A stretch of 64,000 nt of DNA from Paraburkholderia metrosideri (GTDB lineage: Bacteria > Pseudomonadota > Gammaproteobacteria > Burkholderiales > Burkholderiaceae): the NCBI RefSeq assembly GCF_904848625.1, contig NZ_CAJHCP010000008.1:1-64000 (forward strand), given 5' to 3'. Under the pieces are notes generated by a model, which saw only the letters and a list, made by a program, of their open reading frames with translations, ran no database searches and had not been told where the DNA came from. This document shows, one piece after another, positions 17,867 through 26,171 of this stretch. The position numbers and the translations under genes were made by a program. Numbering within the stretch: the first letter of the stretch is position 1; the number at the start of each line of letters is the position of its first letter.

Positions 17867-18559
17867 TCAGCGGGTTTGGGCAAGCCCCTTGGGCCCCACA
17901 CCGTACTCGGCAGCGAAGCGGAACAACTCTGCGTCGCTTTGCAACGACAACTTACGCATGGCCGCGCATTTCTGCGCGCTGATCGTCTTGACGCTGCGCC
18001 CCAAACGCCCGGCGATTTCACTGACGCCTAACCCCGATGCATATTGTGTGAACACCTCCAATTCGCGGCGCGACAAGATGGCGTGGACAAAGTCGAGTCG
18101 TTTGGTCACGCTGGCGTCGGCAAGCTGTGCGCGAACCGCGGGGCCGATATAGCATTCGCGCGCCATTGCCATAATGATTGCCACGTGGATCAGATCGATC
18201 CGGTCACGCTTGCTCACCAATCCGTCGACACCGAGAGAAATGACTCGTTGCAACGTAGTCGCTTCCGTTTCCATAGTGAGAATGACGAGCGCCACGTTTG
18301 GATAGCGCGTCTTGAACTGCCTGATGATGTCGAACCCGGTGCTCTCTGACGGACCTGGCATGTAAAGGTCCATGAGCACCAGGTCGCAGGGGGTGCAATC
18401 AATCTCCGTGAAGAGGTCAACGGTGTCGGCGGCCCGGCCGACCACCTGTATGTCCGGATAGCCGCTCATCAGATTGTCGATCGCGAGCAGAACCAATGGA
18501 TGGTCGTCAGCGATGATTGCCCGAACGGGTTTGCCTGTCTCAATGGTGTCGTTCATCAT
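17867..18559 (-). CDS. NarL/LuxR-type response regulator (second of two)
   Basis: The 230-residue protein has an N-terminal receiver (ADDHP, Asp64 in VLMDLYMPG, lysine in VSKRD) and a C-terminal LuxR-type DNA-binding domain (LSRRELEVFTQYASGLGVS, then KTISAQKCAAMRKLSL). GGGAG lies 9 bases before the ATG. It is clearly related to the regulator 105 bases downstream, with the same KTIS-Q---AMRKL recognition helix, which suggests tandem duplication and possibly overlapping target sites. It is the first gene of the probable regulator-regulator-aquaporin-kinase unit. Confidence 0.9.
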   Translation of the reverse strand: MMNDTIETGKPVRAIIADDHPLVLLAIDNLMSGYPDIQVVGRAADTVDLFTEIDCTPCDLVLMDLYMPGPSESTGFDIIRQFKTRYPNVALVILTMETEATTLQRVISLGVDGLVSKRDRIDLIHVAIIMAMARECYIGPAVRAQLADASVTKRLDFVHAILSRRELEVFTQYASGLGVSEIAGRLGRSVKTISAQKCAAMRKLSLQSDAELFRFAAEYGVGPKGLAQTR

Positions 18560-18625
18560 TATGTTTTCTCCCTGCCTGGCTTCTTGCCCGGCCCTCCGGC
18601 ACGATAGGCTCTGACACCATATTCA

Positions 18626-18660
18626 GATATTTTCAAGTCGATAAATATCGGATCGATCCG
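18626..18660. promoter_or_regulatory. Two abutting dyads, candidate operators
   Basis: GATATTT-N10-AAATATC (18626-18649) is followed directly by the perfect 12-base palindrome CGGATCGATCCG (18649-18660). Spacing and location upstream of a NarL-type regulator suggest regulator binding sites, perhaps for autoregulation as in bvgAS. No footprint-like consensus was matched. Confidence 0.35.
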
Positions 18661-18744
18661 AAACAGGGTCCAAACAATTCAGAACGACTAATTATTTAGC
18701 CTTGCGATTTAAATTAAAAAAAAGCGCGTGTGCGCAGACACGAT

Positions 18745-18777
18745 AAAAAAGACCTGCGTCAGTGCTGACTTCAGGTC
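18745..18777 (-). terminator. Intrinsic terminator of the MFS gene
   Basis: Read on the minus strand, GACCTG pairs with CAGGTC (18777-18772 and 18756-18751), with an inner GTCA/TGAC stem, and is followed by six T (18750-18745). It lies about 155 bases after the MFS stop. Confidence 0.7.
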
Positions 18778-18932
18778 CCGTCCTGGCCTTGCGTTTTTTC
18801 CGAGTAACCGCACGGCGATGCCTGCCAGGCGCGGCCGCAATCTCCGAGACAAACCTGTGCGGGACCTGCGCCTGAATCCCGCAGAGATCTGGCGCAGGCA
18901 ACCACGAAACAGAACCGGTTCTTTGTTACGTG

Positions 18933-20267
18933 TCAGTTTGCATCGCAGGTTCGCGACGTTTGCACTTTGCGCACCCGAATCGCACGTGGAAATATCGGCA
19001 ACGCGATCAATGCACAGGCACTCGCCGCCGCCCAGACCATCGGCCACGATCCAATCGACAACACCAGCGGAATCGCCAATGGCGTCAGGAACAACGTCAG
19101 AAATACACAGGTATTGCCGATTGCCAGCGCCGTGCCCGCCCGGCTCGTCCCCGCCAGCGTCGCGAGTTCGGTGAAAGCGACGCCGTGCCATGCCGACGCG
19201 CTTACGCCGCCCAGCACGATCAGCACCGCCAGCAGCGTCGTCATCGCGAGGTGATGGCCCGCAATGCCGGTCACGAGAGCCAGGACTGCGAACAGCACCG
19301 CCGTCAGCAGACTGCACGCACGCATATAAGCCCGGCGATTGCCGCGCCGGTCAGTCCACCTGCCGCTCCAGACTCGTGCAACCGCGGCGCCCGTTTGCAC
19401 GGCGGCCATCGTCACACTGATCGCCAGCACCCCAGCCCGGCTGAAGTCGTGCAGAAACACAGTCCCGAAGGTCAACACGGCCAGTTGCGGCACGCACAGT
19501 GCGCCAGCGGCGAGCGCCACGCGCCAGATGTTCACGTCACGCAACGGCGAGACCTTTTTCGACAGCGCAGATGAAGCCGCCGTGCCACCGTCCGCCTGCG
19601 GCCGGGCTGCGTTGCCTGCATCGATATACGACGGTTCGTGTAGCCAGCGCCATGCGAACGCTGCTGTGATGGCGCACGCAAGCGCCAGCACGCTATACGC
19701 GCTCGCAAAGCCGAATCGCGACGCCAGCACCGGCAACACCAGCGCCCCCAGTCCGCCACCCGCCGGCACCGCAGTCTGCCGGATGCTCATTGCAAAGCCG
19801 CGCTCGCCCTCCCGGAACCACGCCATCACCGCCCGCCCGCTCGATCCGTTGACACTGCCGCCGAGCAATCCCACCAGCAGCAAGCCCAGCGCGAGCACCG
19901 TTACGCTGGGCACATGCGCGCCGCTCGGCACCACGAACACCGCGAGGCCCGCAAGCGCGGCAGCGGTCGACAGCAACCCGAGCAGCAACACGCGCCGATC
20001 ACCCCAGCGGTCAGTCAGCAGCCCCCAAGGCAACTCGCTGACTGAAATGCCCAGTCCGAGCATGCCAAGCACCAGGCCCAAACCACCGTTGTTCAGGTGG
20101 TAGCCCGAGCGCAGAAAGACCGCCGTCGTCGGAATTCCAGAAAATGCGGCCGAAAAACTCGCGTTTGCGGCAAAGCCGACTCCCAACACCTTCCACCGAT
20201 GAGCGGCCGGGCGCCCTTGCGCCACCGTCGCTGCCGCTTCCGCTTCCGCTGCTAATCCATTTCCCAT
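18933..20267 (-). CDS. MFS transporter, 12 TM
   Basis: The 444-residue protein has the MFS motif A in the loop after helix 2 (LLTDRWGDRRVLLLG) and its weaker repeat in the second half (WSGRWTDRRGNRRAY), with about 12 hydrophobic segments. Substrate is unknown. The short charged C-terminus ends RKVQTSRTCDAN. An in-frame ATG at 20279 is an alternative; 20267 was chosen for the G-rich stretch 6 bases upstream. The gene is divergent from a LysR regulator with about 98 bases between them, so it is the likely target of that regulator. Confidence 0.85.
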   Translation of the reverse strand: MGNGLAAEAEAAATVAQGRPAAHRWKVLGVGFAANASFSAAFSGIPTTAVFLRSGYHLNNGGLGLVLGMLGLGISVSELPWGLLTDRWGDRRVLLLGLLSTAAALAGLAVFVVPSGAHVPSVTVLALGLLLVGLLGGSVNGSSGRAVMAWFREGERGFAMSIRQTAVPAGGGLGALVLPVLASRFGFASAYSVLALACAITAAFAWRWLHEPSYIDAGNAARPQADGGTAASSALSKKVSPLRDVNIWRVALAAGALCVPQLAVLTFGTVFLHDFSRAGVLAISVTMAAVQTGAAVARVWSGRWTDRRGNRRAYMRACSLLTAVLFAVLALVTGIAGHHLAMTTLLAVLIVLGGVSASAWHGVAFTELATLAGTSRAGTALAIGNTCVFLTLFLTPLAIPLVLSIGSWPMVWAAASACALIALPIFPRAIRVRKVQTSRTCDAN

Positions 20268-20365
20268 GACACACCCCATTGCGAAGAATCTGGAGGTATC
20301 CTACGGCTGGGCCTTCCATCGGAAAAGCCGGAATTTCAGATGATACTCATCGGATATACCGAATC

Positions 20366-21253
20366 ATGAATCAACGCGGATTTGACCTTACACAGCTGCG
20401 CACCTTCGTCGCCGTCGCCGACTCGGGCAGTGTGTCTGCGGGCGCCGAGCGCGTTTTCCTGTCGCAATCATCGGTCAGCGAGCAATTGAAAAAGCTCGAG
20501 GATCGCGCCGGTCAGCCGCTGTTCGTGCGCAGCAAGCAGGGGGTCTGCGCGACGCCTGCCGGCAGCCGCCTGCTCGACCATGCGCGGCGCATCCTCGCGA
20601 TGAGCGAAGCCGCGTTCGAAGACCTGCACGGGCGTTCGCTCGACGGCGAGTTGCGTATCGCGATCACCGACTATTACCGGCCGCACGACATCGCGCGCAT
20701 TCTGAAAACGTTTTCTGAACAGCATCCGCGTCTGAAACTGCACGTCACCGTGATGCCCAGCGCGGTGATCGACAGCAGCACGCAAGACGATGCGTCGTTC
20801 GATATCGGCCTCTCGTTGCGACTCGGCACCGTCAGTCCGCGCGGTGCAAACCGACGCCCCGGGGTGCCGGGCACCGTCGTGCGGCGCGAGAAACTGCTAT
20901 GGGTCAGCGGCGCCGATACCCCATCGCGCCCTGCCACGCCCTATCCGCTAGTTTTGTTACCGTCGAGCTGCCAGTTGCAACGCTTCGTCGTGAAGTTGCT
21001 CGACGAACACAAAGTGCCGTATGTCGTGTCACATTCCGCTTCCGGCGTCGCCGGGTTGCAGCTGGCATTGCAGGCCGGCCTCGGCATTTCCTGCCTGAAC
21101 GAATCGTCGCTGGGCGGTGGCGTGGTGGCATGTCCGTCGAGTATCGGATTGCCTGCATTACCCTCGGTCGAGTTTCATCTGCTGCCCGGGCGGATCGGCG
21201 AAAGCGAACTCGTCAGCAATGCGCGAACCGCGTTAATGAACCTGTTTGCGTGA
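20366..21253 (+). CDS. LysR family transcriptional regulator
   Basis: The 295-residue protein starts with a typical LysR helix-turn-helix (DLTQLRTFVAVADSGSVSAGAERVFLSQSSVSEQLKKLE split over residues 5-45), followed by a two-lobed effector-binding domain from about residue 90. The start was set at 20366 because the DNA-binding domain starts at residue 5. It is divergent from the MFS transporter gene; the short shared region (20268-20365) contains ATACTCATCGGATAT-like partial symmetry but no convincing T-N11-A site. The effector is unknown. Confidence 0.92.
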   Translation: MNQRGFDLTQLRTFVAVADSGSVSAGAERVFLSQSSVSEQLKKLEDRAGQPLFVRSKQGVCATPAGSRLLDHARRILAMSEAAFEDLHGRSLDGELRIAITDYYRPHDIARILKTFSEQHPRLKLHVTVMPSAVIDSSTQDDASFDIGLSLRLGTVSPRGANRRPGVPGTVVRREKLLWVSGADTPSRPATPYPLVLLPSSCQLQRFVVKLLDEHKVPYVVSHSASGVAGLQLALQAGLGISCLNESSLGGGVVACPSSIGLPALPSVEFHLLPGRIGESELVSNARTALMNLFA

Positions 21254-21677
21254 GCACACTATGATCCAGGTCAATTCTTGCGTGATGAACAGTTGAACGC
21301 ACACTCATCGCCACCTATGATTGTTCCGGCGCGTCATTGGCCGAGCGTTGTTTTGCTATTGACGTCCCGGATAAATTCCTGCAACCTGACACACGCTGCA
21401 GAACGTTACAGACGCGTTTCAAGCGTTATCCTCGCAGCCCGAAAACCGCCGCCCACTGGCGCATTCAGGCAGATCATTGTGTTTGAAAAATGCAATTGCA
21501 TCGCCGTATCCCGAGTCGTATAACGAGCCGTTTCGACCCATTGCCGTGACAGCGTACGCATTAATACTTCGCGATCCAGAATAAGTCCGCTCTGATTTGC
21601 TGTTATGCAGTCGCTATAAAAGACCGGCAGCCCGACATACATCGTCCGTTAGATTCCTGGCGTGAATCCGCGAGCGA
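21254..21677. other. Intergenic region upstream of the oxidase cluster
   Basis: No convincing gene: short frames on both strands give low-complexity translations without start signals. The one element noted is ATGAT-CCAG-GTCAA at 21261-21274, which matches 8 of 10 fixed positions of the FNR/ANR box TTGAT-N4-ATCAA, though it is 400 bases from the first cytochrome gene. No strong promoter was found. Confidence 0.4.
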
Positions 21678-22445
21678 ATGCATGAGAATCAAATCGATAA
21701 AGAAGAACGTTCCCCAACGAGGCCCGGCGTGCATCGTAGAACTATCGGATCTTCGGTTTTGCTCGTGCTTTACGTCATGTGGAGCGGCGCAGCGTTTGCG
21801 GCGGCGAGTGCGCCCGTCGCGATGCCCTCGGCGATGGACGAGCGTATTCGTGCGTGCACCTCGTGTCATGGCGTGCAAGGCCAGGGGCTGAACAACGACT
21901 ACTTTCCGCGTATCGCCGGCAAACCCGCTGACTATCTGTTCAATCAGCTCACTGCGTTTCGTGACGGCGGCCGCACTTATCCGCCAATGGGCTATCTGCT
22001 CGCGTTCCTGCCCGACGACTACCTGCGCAAGATCAGCCAGTATTTCGCCGATCTGCAACCACCGTATCCCGACGCCGATCACACCGATGTCCCGGCCGCC
22101 ACGCTCGCTGCCGGCGAGCGGCTCGTCACGCACGGCGATCCGGCGCGCAAGATACCGGCGTGCATCGCCTGTCATGGGAGTCGTATGACCGGCACGCAGC
22201 CGGGCATACCGGGGCTGCTGGGCTTGCACGCGAGCTATATCGCCGGACAGATGGGCACGTGGCGCTCGGGAACGCGTCACGCGCTCGCGCCGGACTGCAT
22301 GCACACGATCGCGATCAAGCTGAGCGACAAGGACATCACCGCCGTATCGAGCTGGCTCGCCCGTCAGCCGCGTCCGGCCGATCCGCGCCCCGCAGCGTCG
22401 GCCGCCGGGCCGCTGCCTCTAGCTTGCGGGAGTCAACCGCAATGA
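21678..22445 (+). CDS. Dihaem cytochrome c, c4-like
   Basis: The 255-residue protein has an N-terminal membrane/signal segment (SSVLLVLYVMWSGAAFAA) and two cytochrome c domains, each with a haem site: CTSCH (about residue 60) and CIACH (about 161). Axial methionines are available in YPPMGYLLAFL and the later domain. Domain spacing resembles cytochrome c4, a periplasmic electron carrier that feeds terminal oxidases. It is the first gene of the oxidase cluster, and its stop overlaps the next start as ATGA. The unusual 20-residue charged N-terminus before the hydrophobic core leaves the start a little uncertain. Confidence 0.82.
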   Translation: MHENQIDKEERSPTRPGVHRRTIGSSVLLVLYVMWSGAAFAAASAPVAMPSAMDERIRACTSCHGVQGQGLNNDYFPRIAGKPADYLFNQLTAFRDGGRTYPPMGYLLAFLPDDYLRKISQYFADLQPPYPDADHTDVPAATLAAGERLVTHGDPARKIPACIACHGSRMTGTQPGIPGLLGLHASYIAGQMGTWRSGTRHALAPDCMHTIAIKLSDKDITAVSSWLARQPRPADPRPAASAAGPLPLACGSQPQ

Positions 22446-23755
22446 AGCCGACACTTCGCCTGCTGACGGCCGGTTTGCTGCTGAGTGGCGCCGCGATGCT
22501 TCTGCATGCGCTGTCTGCGCCGCTCATTGCGCAGAGCCACGCAGCCGAACCCGCCCCCGCCACACCCATCGCAGCGGCGGGCGCCGATACCGACACCCGG
22601 CCCGAGATCGTCAAACGCGGCGAGTATCTGGCGCGCGCCGGCGACTGCATAGCCTGCCATACCGCGCCGCGCGGCAGACTGTTCGCAGGCGGTCTCGCGA
22701 TGGAAACGCCGTTCGGCACGCTGTATTCGCCGAACATCACGCCTGACGCGCAGTACGGCATCGGCACATGGAGCCAGGAAGCGTTCTTCAAGATGATGCG
22801 CACGGGCCGCAAGCCCAATGGCGAGCTGATCTATCCCGCGATGCCGATCGCGCAATACACGAAAGTCACGCGCGAAGACTCGGACGCGATCTTCGCCTTC
22901 CTGAAGACCGTCGAGCCCGTACGCGAGCCTAACCGCAAGCACACGCTGCGTTTTCCGTACAACCAGCGCGAGTTGCTATACGGCTGGCGCACGTTGTATT
23001 TTCGTGAGGGCGAATTCAAGCCTGATCCGACCAAATCGGTCGAATGGAATCGTGGCGCGTATCTGGTCGAAGGGCTGGGGCACTGCACGATGTGCCACAC
23101 GAAAATCAACATGCTCGGCGGCTCGTCGCAGCGCGATCAGTTCGCGGGCGGTCTGATTCCGGTGCAGAACTGGTACGCGCCGTCGCTCACGTCCGACAAG
23201 GACGGCGGTCTCGGCGACTGGAGCATCAAAGACATCGTCGACCTGTTGCAGGCCGGCATTTCGGATCGCGGCGCGGTGTATGGCCCGATGGCCGAAGTCA
23301 CGTATCACAGCCTGCAATATCTGAGCGACGACGATATCCGCGCAATGGCCGTTTATCTGAAAAGCCTGCCCGACAAAAGCGGCCGCAAATCAGGTCCGAC
23401 TGCTCCGACCAACACCAACGTGTTCGCGCTCGGCGAAAAGATTTACGCGGACAAATGCGCGATATGTCACGGCGCAAAGGGCGAGGGACAGTTGCAGCAT
23501 TACCCGCCGCTCGCGGGCAATCAGTCGATTGAAATGGACTCGGCGGTCAATCCGATCCGGATCGTGTTGAACGGCGGCTTTCCGCCCGGCACGATGCGCA
23601 ATCCCGAACCGTATGGGATGCCGCCGTTCGGTCAGGAACTGAACGACACCGAAGCAGCTGCGGTGGTCACCTATATCCGCACCGCGTGGGGCAATCATGG
23701 TCAGCCTGTGACCGCGCGCCAGGTCAACGAACTACGCAACGCGCCGCTGCACTGA
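22442..23755 (+). CDS. Trihaem cytochrome c (alcohol/gluconate dehydrogenase cytochrome subunit type)
   Basis: The 437-residue protein has a signal sequence (LRLLTAGLLLSGAAMLLHALSAPLIA) and three haem c sites: CIACHTAP, CTMCHTK and CAICHGAKG. Three-haem proteins with GGLAMETPFGTLYSPNITPD after the first site are membrane-bound cytochrome subunits of periplasmic alcohol, aldehyde and gluconate dehydrogenases. Here no dehydrogenase subunit is adjacent; instead it lies inside an oxidase cluster, so it probably relays electrons from a dehydrogenase encoded elsewhere, or from cytochrome c4, to the oxidase. It is translationally coupled to the preceding cytochrome gene. Confidence 0.88.
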   Translation: MKPTLRLLTAGLLLSGAAMLLHALSAPLIAQSHAAEPAPATPIAAAGADTDTRPEIVKRGEYLARAGDCIACHTAPRGRLFAGGLAMETPFGTLYSPNITPDAQYGIGTWSQEAFFKMMRTGRKPNGELIYPAMPIAQYTKVTREDSDAIFAFLKTVEPVREPNRKHTLRFPYNQRELLYGWRTLYFREGEFKPDPTKSVEWNRGAYLVEGLGHCTMCHTKINMLGGSSQRDQFAGGLIPVQNWYAPSLTSDKDGGLGDWSIKDIVDLLQAGISDRGAVYGPMAEVTYHSLQYLSDDDIRAMAVYLKSLPDKSGRKSGPTAPTNTNVFALGEKIYADKCAICHGAKGEGQLQHYPPLAGNQSIEMDSAVNPIRIVLNGGFPPGTMRNPEPYGMPPFGQELNDTEAAAVVTYIRTAWGNHGQPVTARQVNELRNAPLH

Positions 23756-23810
23756 GTCACGTATTCGAGCGGCGCGTATTGAAGAACCGCTGCACGGGAG
23801 AACCCACGAG

Positions 23811-23984
23811 ATGCAAGCAAACGACACCCCCAGCGCGCCGCCCACCGATGACGAAGTGGAACGCGTCGTCGCGGCCGGTCCGCATGGCGCGATTGCCGTC
23901 GCTGGTGTCGCAACCCTGATCGTCATGGCGATCTGGTTCGCCTTCTACTTCTTCGCGTTTTTGCCACGCGGCGTTATCCACTGA
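23811..23984 (+). CDS. Small membrane subunit of the oxidase (subunit IIa-like)
   Basis: A 57-residue protein with an acidic N-terminus (PPTDDEVERVVAAGPHG) and one transmembrane helix (AIAVAGVATLIVMAIWFAFYFF) ending FLPRGVIH. CGGGAG lies about 12 bases before the ATG at 23811. It ends 2 bases before the oxidase subunit II start. The size, single helix and position recall the IIa subunit of ba3 oxidases, where a separate peptide supplies the first helix that a short subunit II lacks. That equivalence is inferred from context, not from a recognised motif. Confidence 0.7.
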   Translation: MQANDTPSAPPTDDEVERVVAAGPHGAIAVAGVATLIVMAIWFAFYFFAFLPRGVIH

Positions 23985-23986
23985 CC

Positions 23987-24559
23987 ATGTCGACCGAATC
24001 GAATCATCAACCGGATAGCGGCCACTCGGTCGCATTACGCGCCGAGCGGCGCTGGGCGATTTTTGCGGTCGGGCTAATCGTGCTGATGCTCGCCGTGATC
24101 GTGTTTTCCGGCTTGCATTGGGCGATGATGCCGCCGTCGCGCGTCGAAACGATCGACCCGTCGCGACTGCAACTGTCCGGCGAATTCGTCGAAGACAATC
24201 TTGGCAGCGCGGTGCAGCCAGATGGCTCGGTGATGGTGCGCTTCATCGCGCAGCAGTACTCGTTCACGCCGCAATGCCTGCTGGTTCCCGCCGATACGCC
24301 GATCACGATCCGCACCACCAGCGCCGACGTCGTGCACGGCCTGCTCGTCACCGATACGAACATCAACACGATGGTCGTGCCCGGCTATGTCGCGACGCTG
24401 AACACGCAGTTCGACCATCCCGCCGATCACAACATGCCGTGTCACGAGTTCTGCGGCTTCGGCCATCAGACGATGTGGGCGCACGTGAAGGTGATCGACA
24501 AAGCCACCTTCTTCGCGATGGCCCGACAATCACGGAGGCTGAGCTGTGTTCCACGCTAA
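23987..24559 (+). CDS. Haem-copper oxidase subunit II (CuA, ba3-like)
   Basis: The 190-residue protein has one transmembrane helix (about 22-45) and a periplasmic cupredoxin domain with a complete CuA site: His117, Cys152, Glu154, Cys156, His160, Met163 (HGLL and CHEFCGFGHQTMW). Its spacing equals that of Thermus ba3 subunit II shifted by three residues. The single helix, rather than the two of aa3 enzymes, is typical of the B family. It accepts electrons from a periplasmic cytochrome c. It overlaps the subunit I gene by 14 bases. Confidence 0.92.
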   Translation: MSTESNHQPDSGHSVALRAERRWAIFAVGLIVLMLAVIVFSGLHWAMMPPSRVETIDPSRLQLSGEFVEDNLGSAVQPDGSVMVRFIAQQYSFTPQCLLVPADTPITIRTTSADVVHGLLVTDTNINTMVVPGYVATLNTQFDHPADHNMPCHEFCGFGHQTMWAHVKVIDKATFFAMARQSRRLSCVPR

Positions 24560-26171
24560 GCGACTCGTTCTCGCGCATTTCTGGCTCGCCTTCATCGCGT
24601 TTCTGATCGCGCTGTTTCTCGGCGCGTGGCAGATGCTGGTGCGCAGTCCGTTGGTGCCGTGGATCGGCGATCCCGAGTTGTACTACCGCTCGGTGACCGC
24701 GCACGGCTCGGTGATGGCGTATGTGATGCCGACGCTGGTGTCGATGGGCTTCGGCTATGCGATCGTCGAGCTGGCGCTCGCGCAGCGGCTGGTCGGTCTC
24801 AAATGGGCGTGGGCCGCGTTTTATCTGCTGCTGGTCGGCGCGGTGATGGCGATGGTGCCGGTCGCGCTCGGCAAAGCCTCCGTGCTCTACACCTTCTATC
24901 CGCCGATGATCGGTAGTCCGTTCTACTACCTCGGCGTGGTACTGGTGGTAGTCGGCTCGTGGATCTGGGTCGCGCTGATGCATGTGAATCTGCGCGTCTG
25001 GAAGCGCTCGAACCCCGGCAAGCCCGTGCCGCTCGCGATGTTCGCGAACGTAGCGGGCGCGTATCTATGGGCGTGGACCGCGGTGGGGGCAGCGCTGGAG
25101 ATTCTGTTCCAGATCCTGCCGGTCGCGTTCGGCCTGACGCATACCATCGACGCCGGTCTCTCACGCATCCTGTTCTCGTGGACATTGCACGCCATCGTCT
25201 ATTTCTGGCTGATCCCGGCGTATATCGCGTATTACACACTGGTGCCGCGCGCGATCGGCGGAAGGCTTTATAGCGATTCGATGGCGCGCGTGTCGTTCAT
25301 CCTGTTCCTCGTGTTCGCGATGCCGATCGGCATTCACCATCTGTTCGCCGATCCGCAGGTCGGCTCCGGCTTCAAGTTCCTGCATGCGGTGTTCACAGGC
25401 ATGGTCTCGGTTCCGACATTGCTGACGGTATTCACGATCTGCGCTTCCGTCGAAATCGCCGGCCGATTGCGCGGCGGCAAAGGCGCGTTCGGCTGGCTCA
25501 CCGCGTTACCGTGGCAGAACCCGATGATGCTGGTGATCGCATTTTCATTCGTGATGCTCGGCTTTGGCGGCGCGGGCGGGCTCATCAACATGAGCTATCA
25601 GTTGAATTCGACGGTGCACAACACCCAGTGGGTAACCGGACACTTCCACCTGATCTTCGGCGGCGCAATCGTCATCATGTACTTCGCGATTGCGTACGAA
25701 CTGTGGCCGCAACTCACCGGACGCGCGATCATTTCGGTGAAGCTGGTGCGCACGCAATTGTGGCTGTGGTTCATCGGCATGATGGTCGTGACGTTGCCGT
25801 GGCATTACGTGGGCCTGCTCGGCGCGCCGCGTCGCATGGCTTACTACGACTACAACATGTCGGGCATGCAGGATCAGGGCTTCTGGGTGGGCATGTCGGC
25901 GGTCGGCGGCTTGATTCTGGTGGTGTCCGGTGTGCTGTTCACTGTCATCCTCGCGAAGTCGCAATTCGGACCGGCGATCCAGCCACAGGAGTTCCGCTTT
26001 GCCACCGCCGCGCATCCGGTGGACCACGTACCGGCCGCGCTCAACAGCTTCGGCTTGTGGGTCGCGCTGATGATCGGCCTCACCGTCGTCAACTACAGCG
26101 TGCCGATCGTGCAGTTGCTCAGACTGCCGCAAACCTCGGTGCCGGCCGTCATTATCGGAGCGCAGCGATGA
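24546..26171 (+). CDS. Haem-copper oxidase subunit I, B family (ba3-type)
   Basis: This 541-residue catalytic subunit reduces O2 to water and pumps protons. Ligands are all visible: low-spin haem His53 (TAHGSVMAY) and His368, high-spin haem His366 (GHFHLIFGG), CuB His215, His264 and His265 (HAIVY, HHLFADP), and the cross-linked Tyr219. These are offset by 18-19 residues from the Thermus ba3 numbering. Replacement of the A-family HPEVY by HAIVY and the short subunit II place it in the B family. Translation starts at GTG 24546 with a perfect GGAGG seven bases upstream, inside the subunit II gene. Confidence 0.95.
   Translation: MFHAKRLVLAHFWLAFIAFLIALFLGAWQMLVRSPLVPWIGDPELYYRSVTAHGSVMAYVMPTLVSMGFGYAIVELALAQRLVGLKWAWAAFYLLLVGAVMAMVPVALGKASVLYTFYPPMIGSPFYYLGVVLVVVGSWIWVALMHVNLRVWKRSNPGKPVPLAMFANVAGAYLWAWTAVGAALEILFQILPVAFGLTHTIDAGLSRILFSWTLHAIVYFWLIPAYIAYYTLVPRAIGGRLYSDSMARVSFILFLVFAMPIGIHHLFADPQVGSGFKFLHAVFTGMVSVPTLLTVFTICASVEIAGRLRGGKGAFGWLTALPWQNPMMLVIAFSFVMLGFGGAGGLINMSYQLNSTVHNTQWVTGHFHLIFGGAIVIMYFAIAYELWPQLTGRAIISVKLVRTQLWLWFIGMMVVTLPWHYVGLLGAPRRMAYYDYNMSGMQDQGFWVGMSAVGGLILVVSGVLFTVILAKSQFGPAIQPQEFRFATAAHPVDHVPAALNSFGLWVALMIGLTVVNYSVPIVQLLRLPQTSVPAVIIGAQR

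Larger units (their letters stand above)
18560..18932. promoter_or_regulatory. Intergenic control region upstream of the two-component locus
   Basis: This 373-base stretch has no gene. It is locally A/T-rich (18690-18720) compared with its surroundings. It holds the terminator of the upstream MFS gene at 18745-18777 and two abutting dyads at 18626-18660, about 70-100 bases before the response regulator start. A weak second hairpin with a T run on the minus strand lies at about 18716-18744. Confidence 0.5.

Noticed and set aside
21278..21642. Short frames in the gap before the cytochrome genes (81 and 78 codons)
   Set aside because: No ribosome site, no recognisable domain, and they overlap on opposite strands.
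22616..23490. Reading the trihaem cytochrome as a cbb3 oxidase CcoO/CcoP subunit
   Set aside because: It has three CxxCH sites and the dehydrogenase-cytochrome pattern after the first one; the adjacent catalytic subunit is B-family with a CuA partner, not cbb3.
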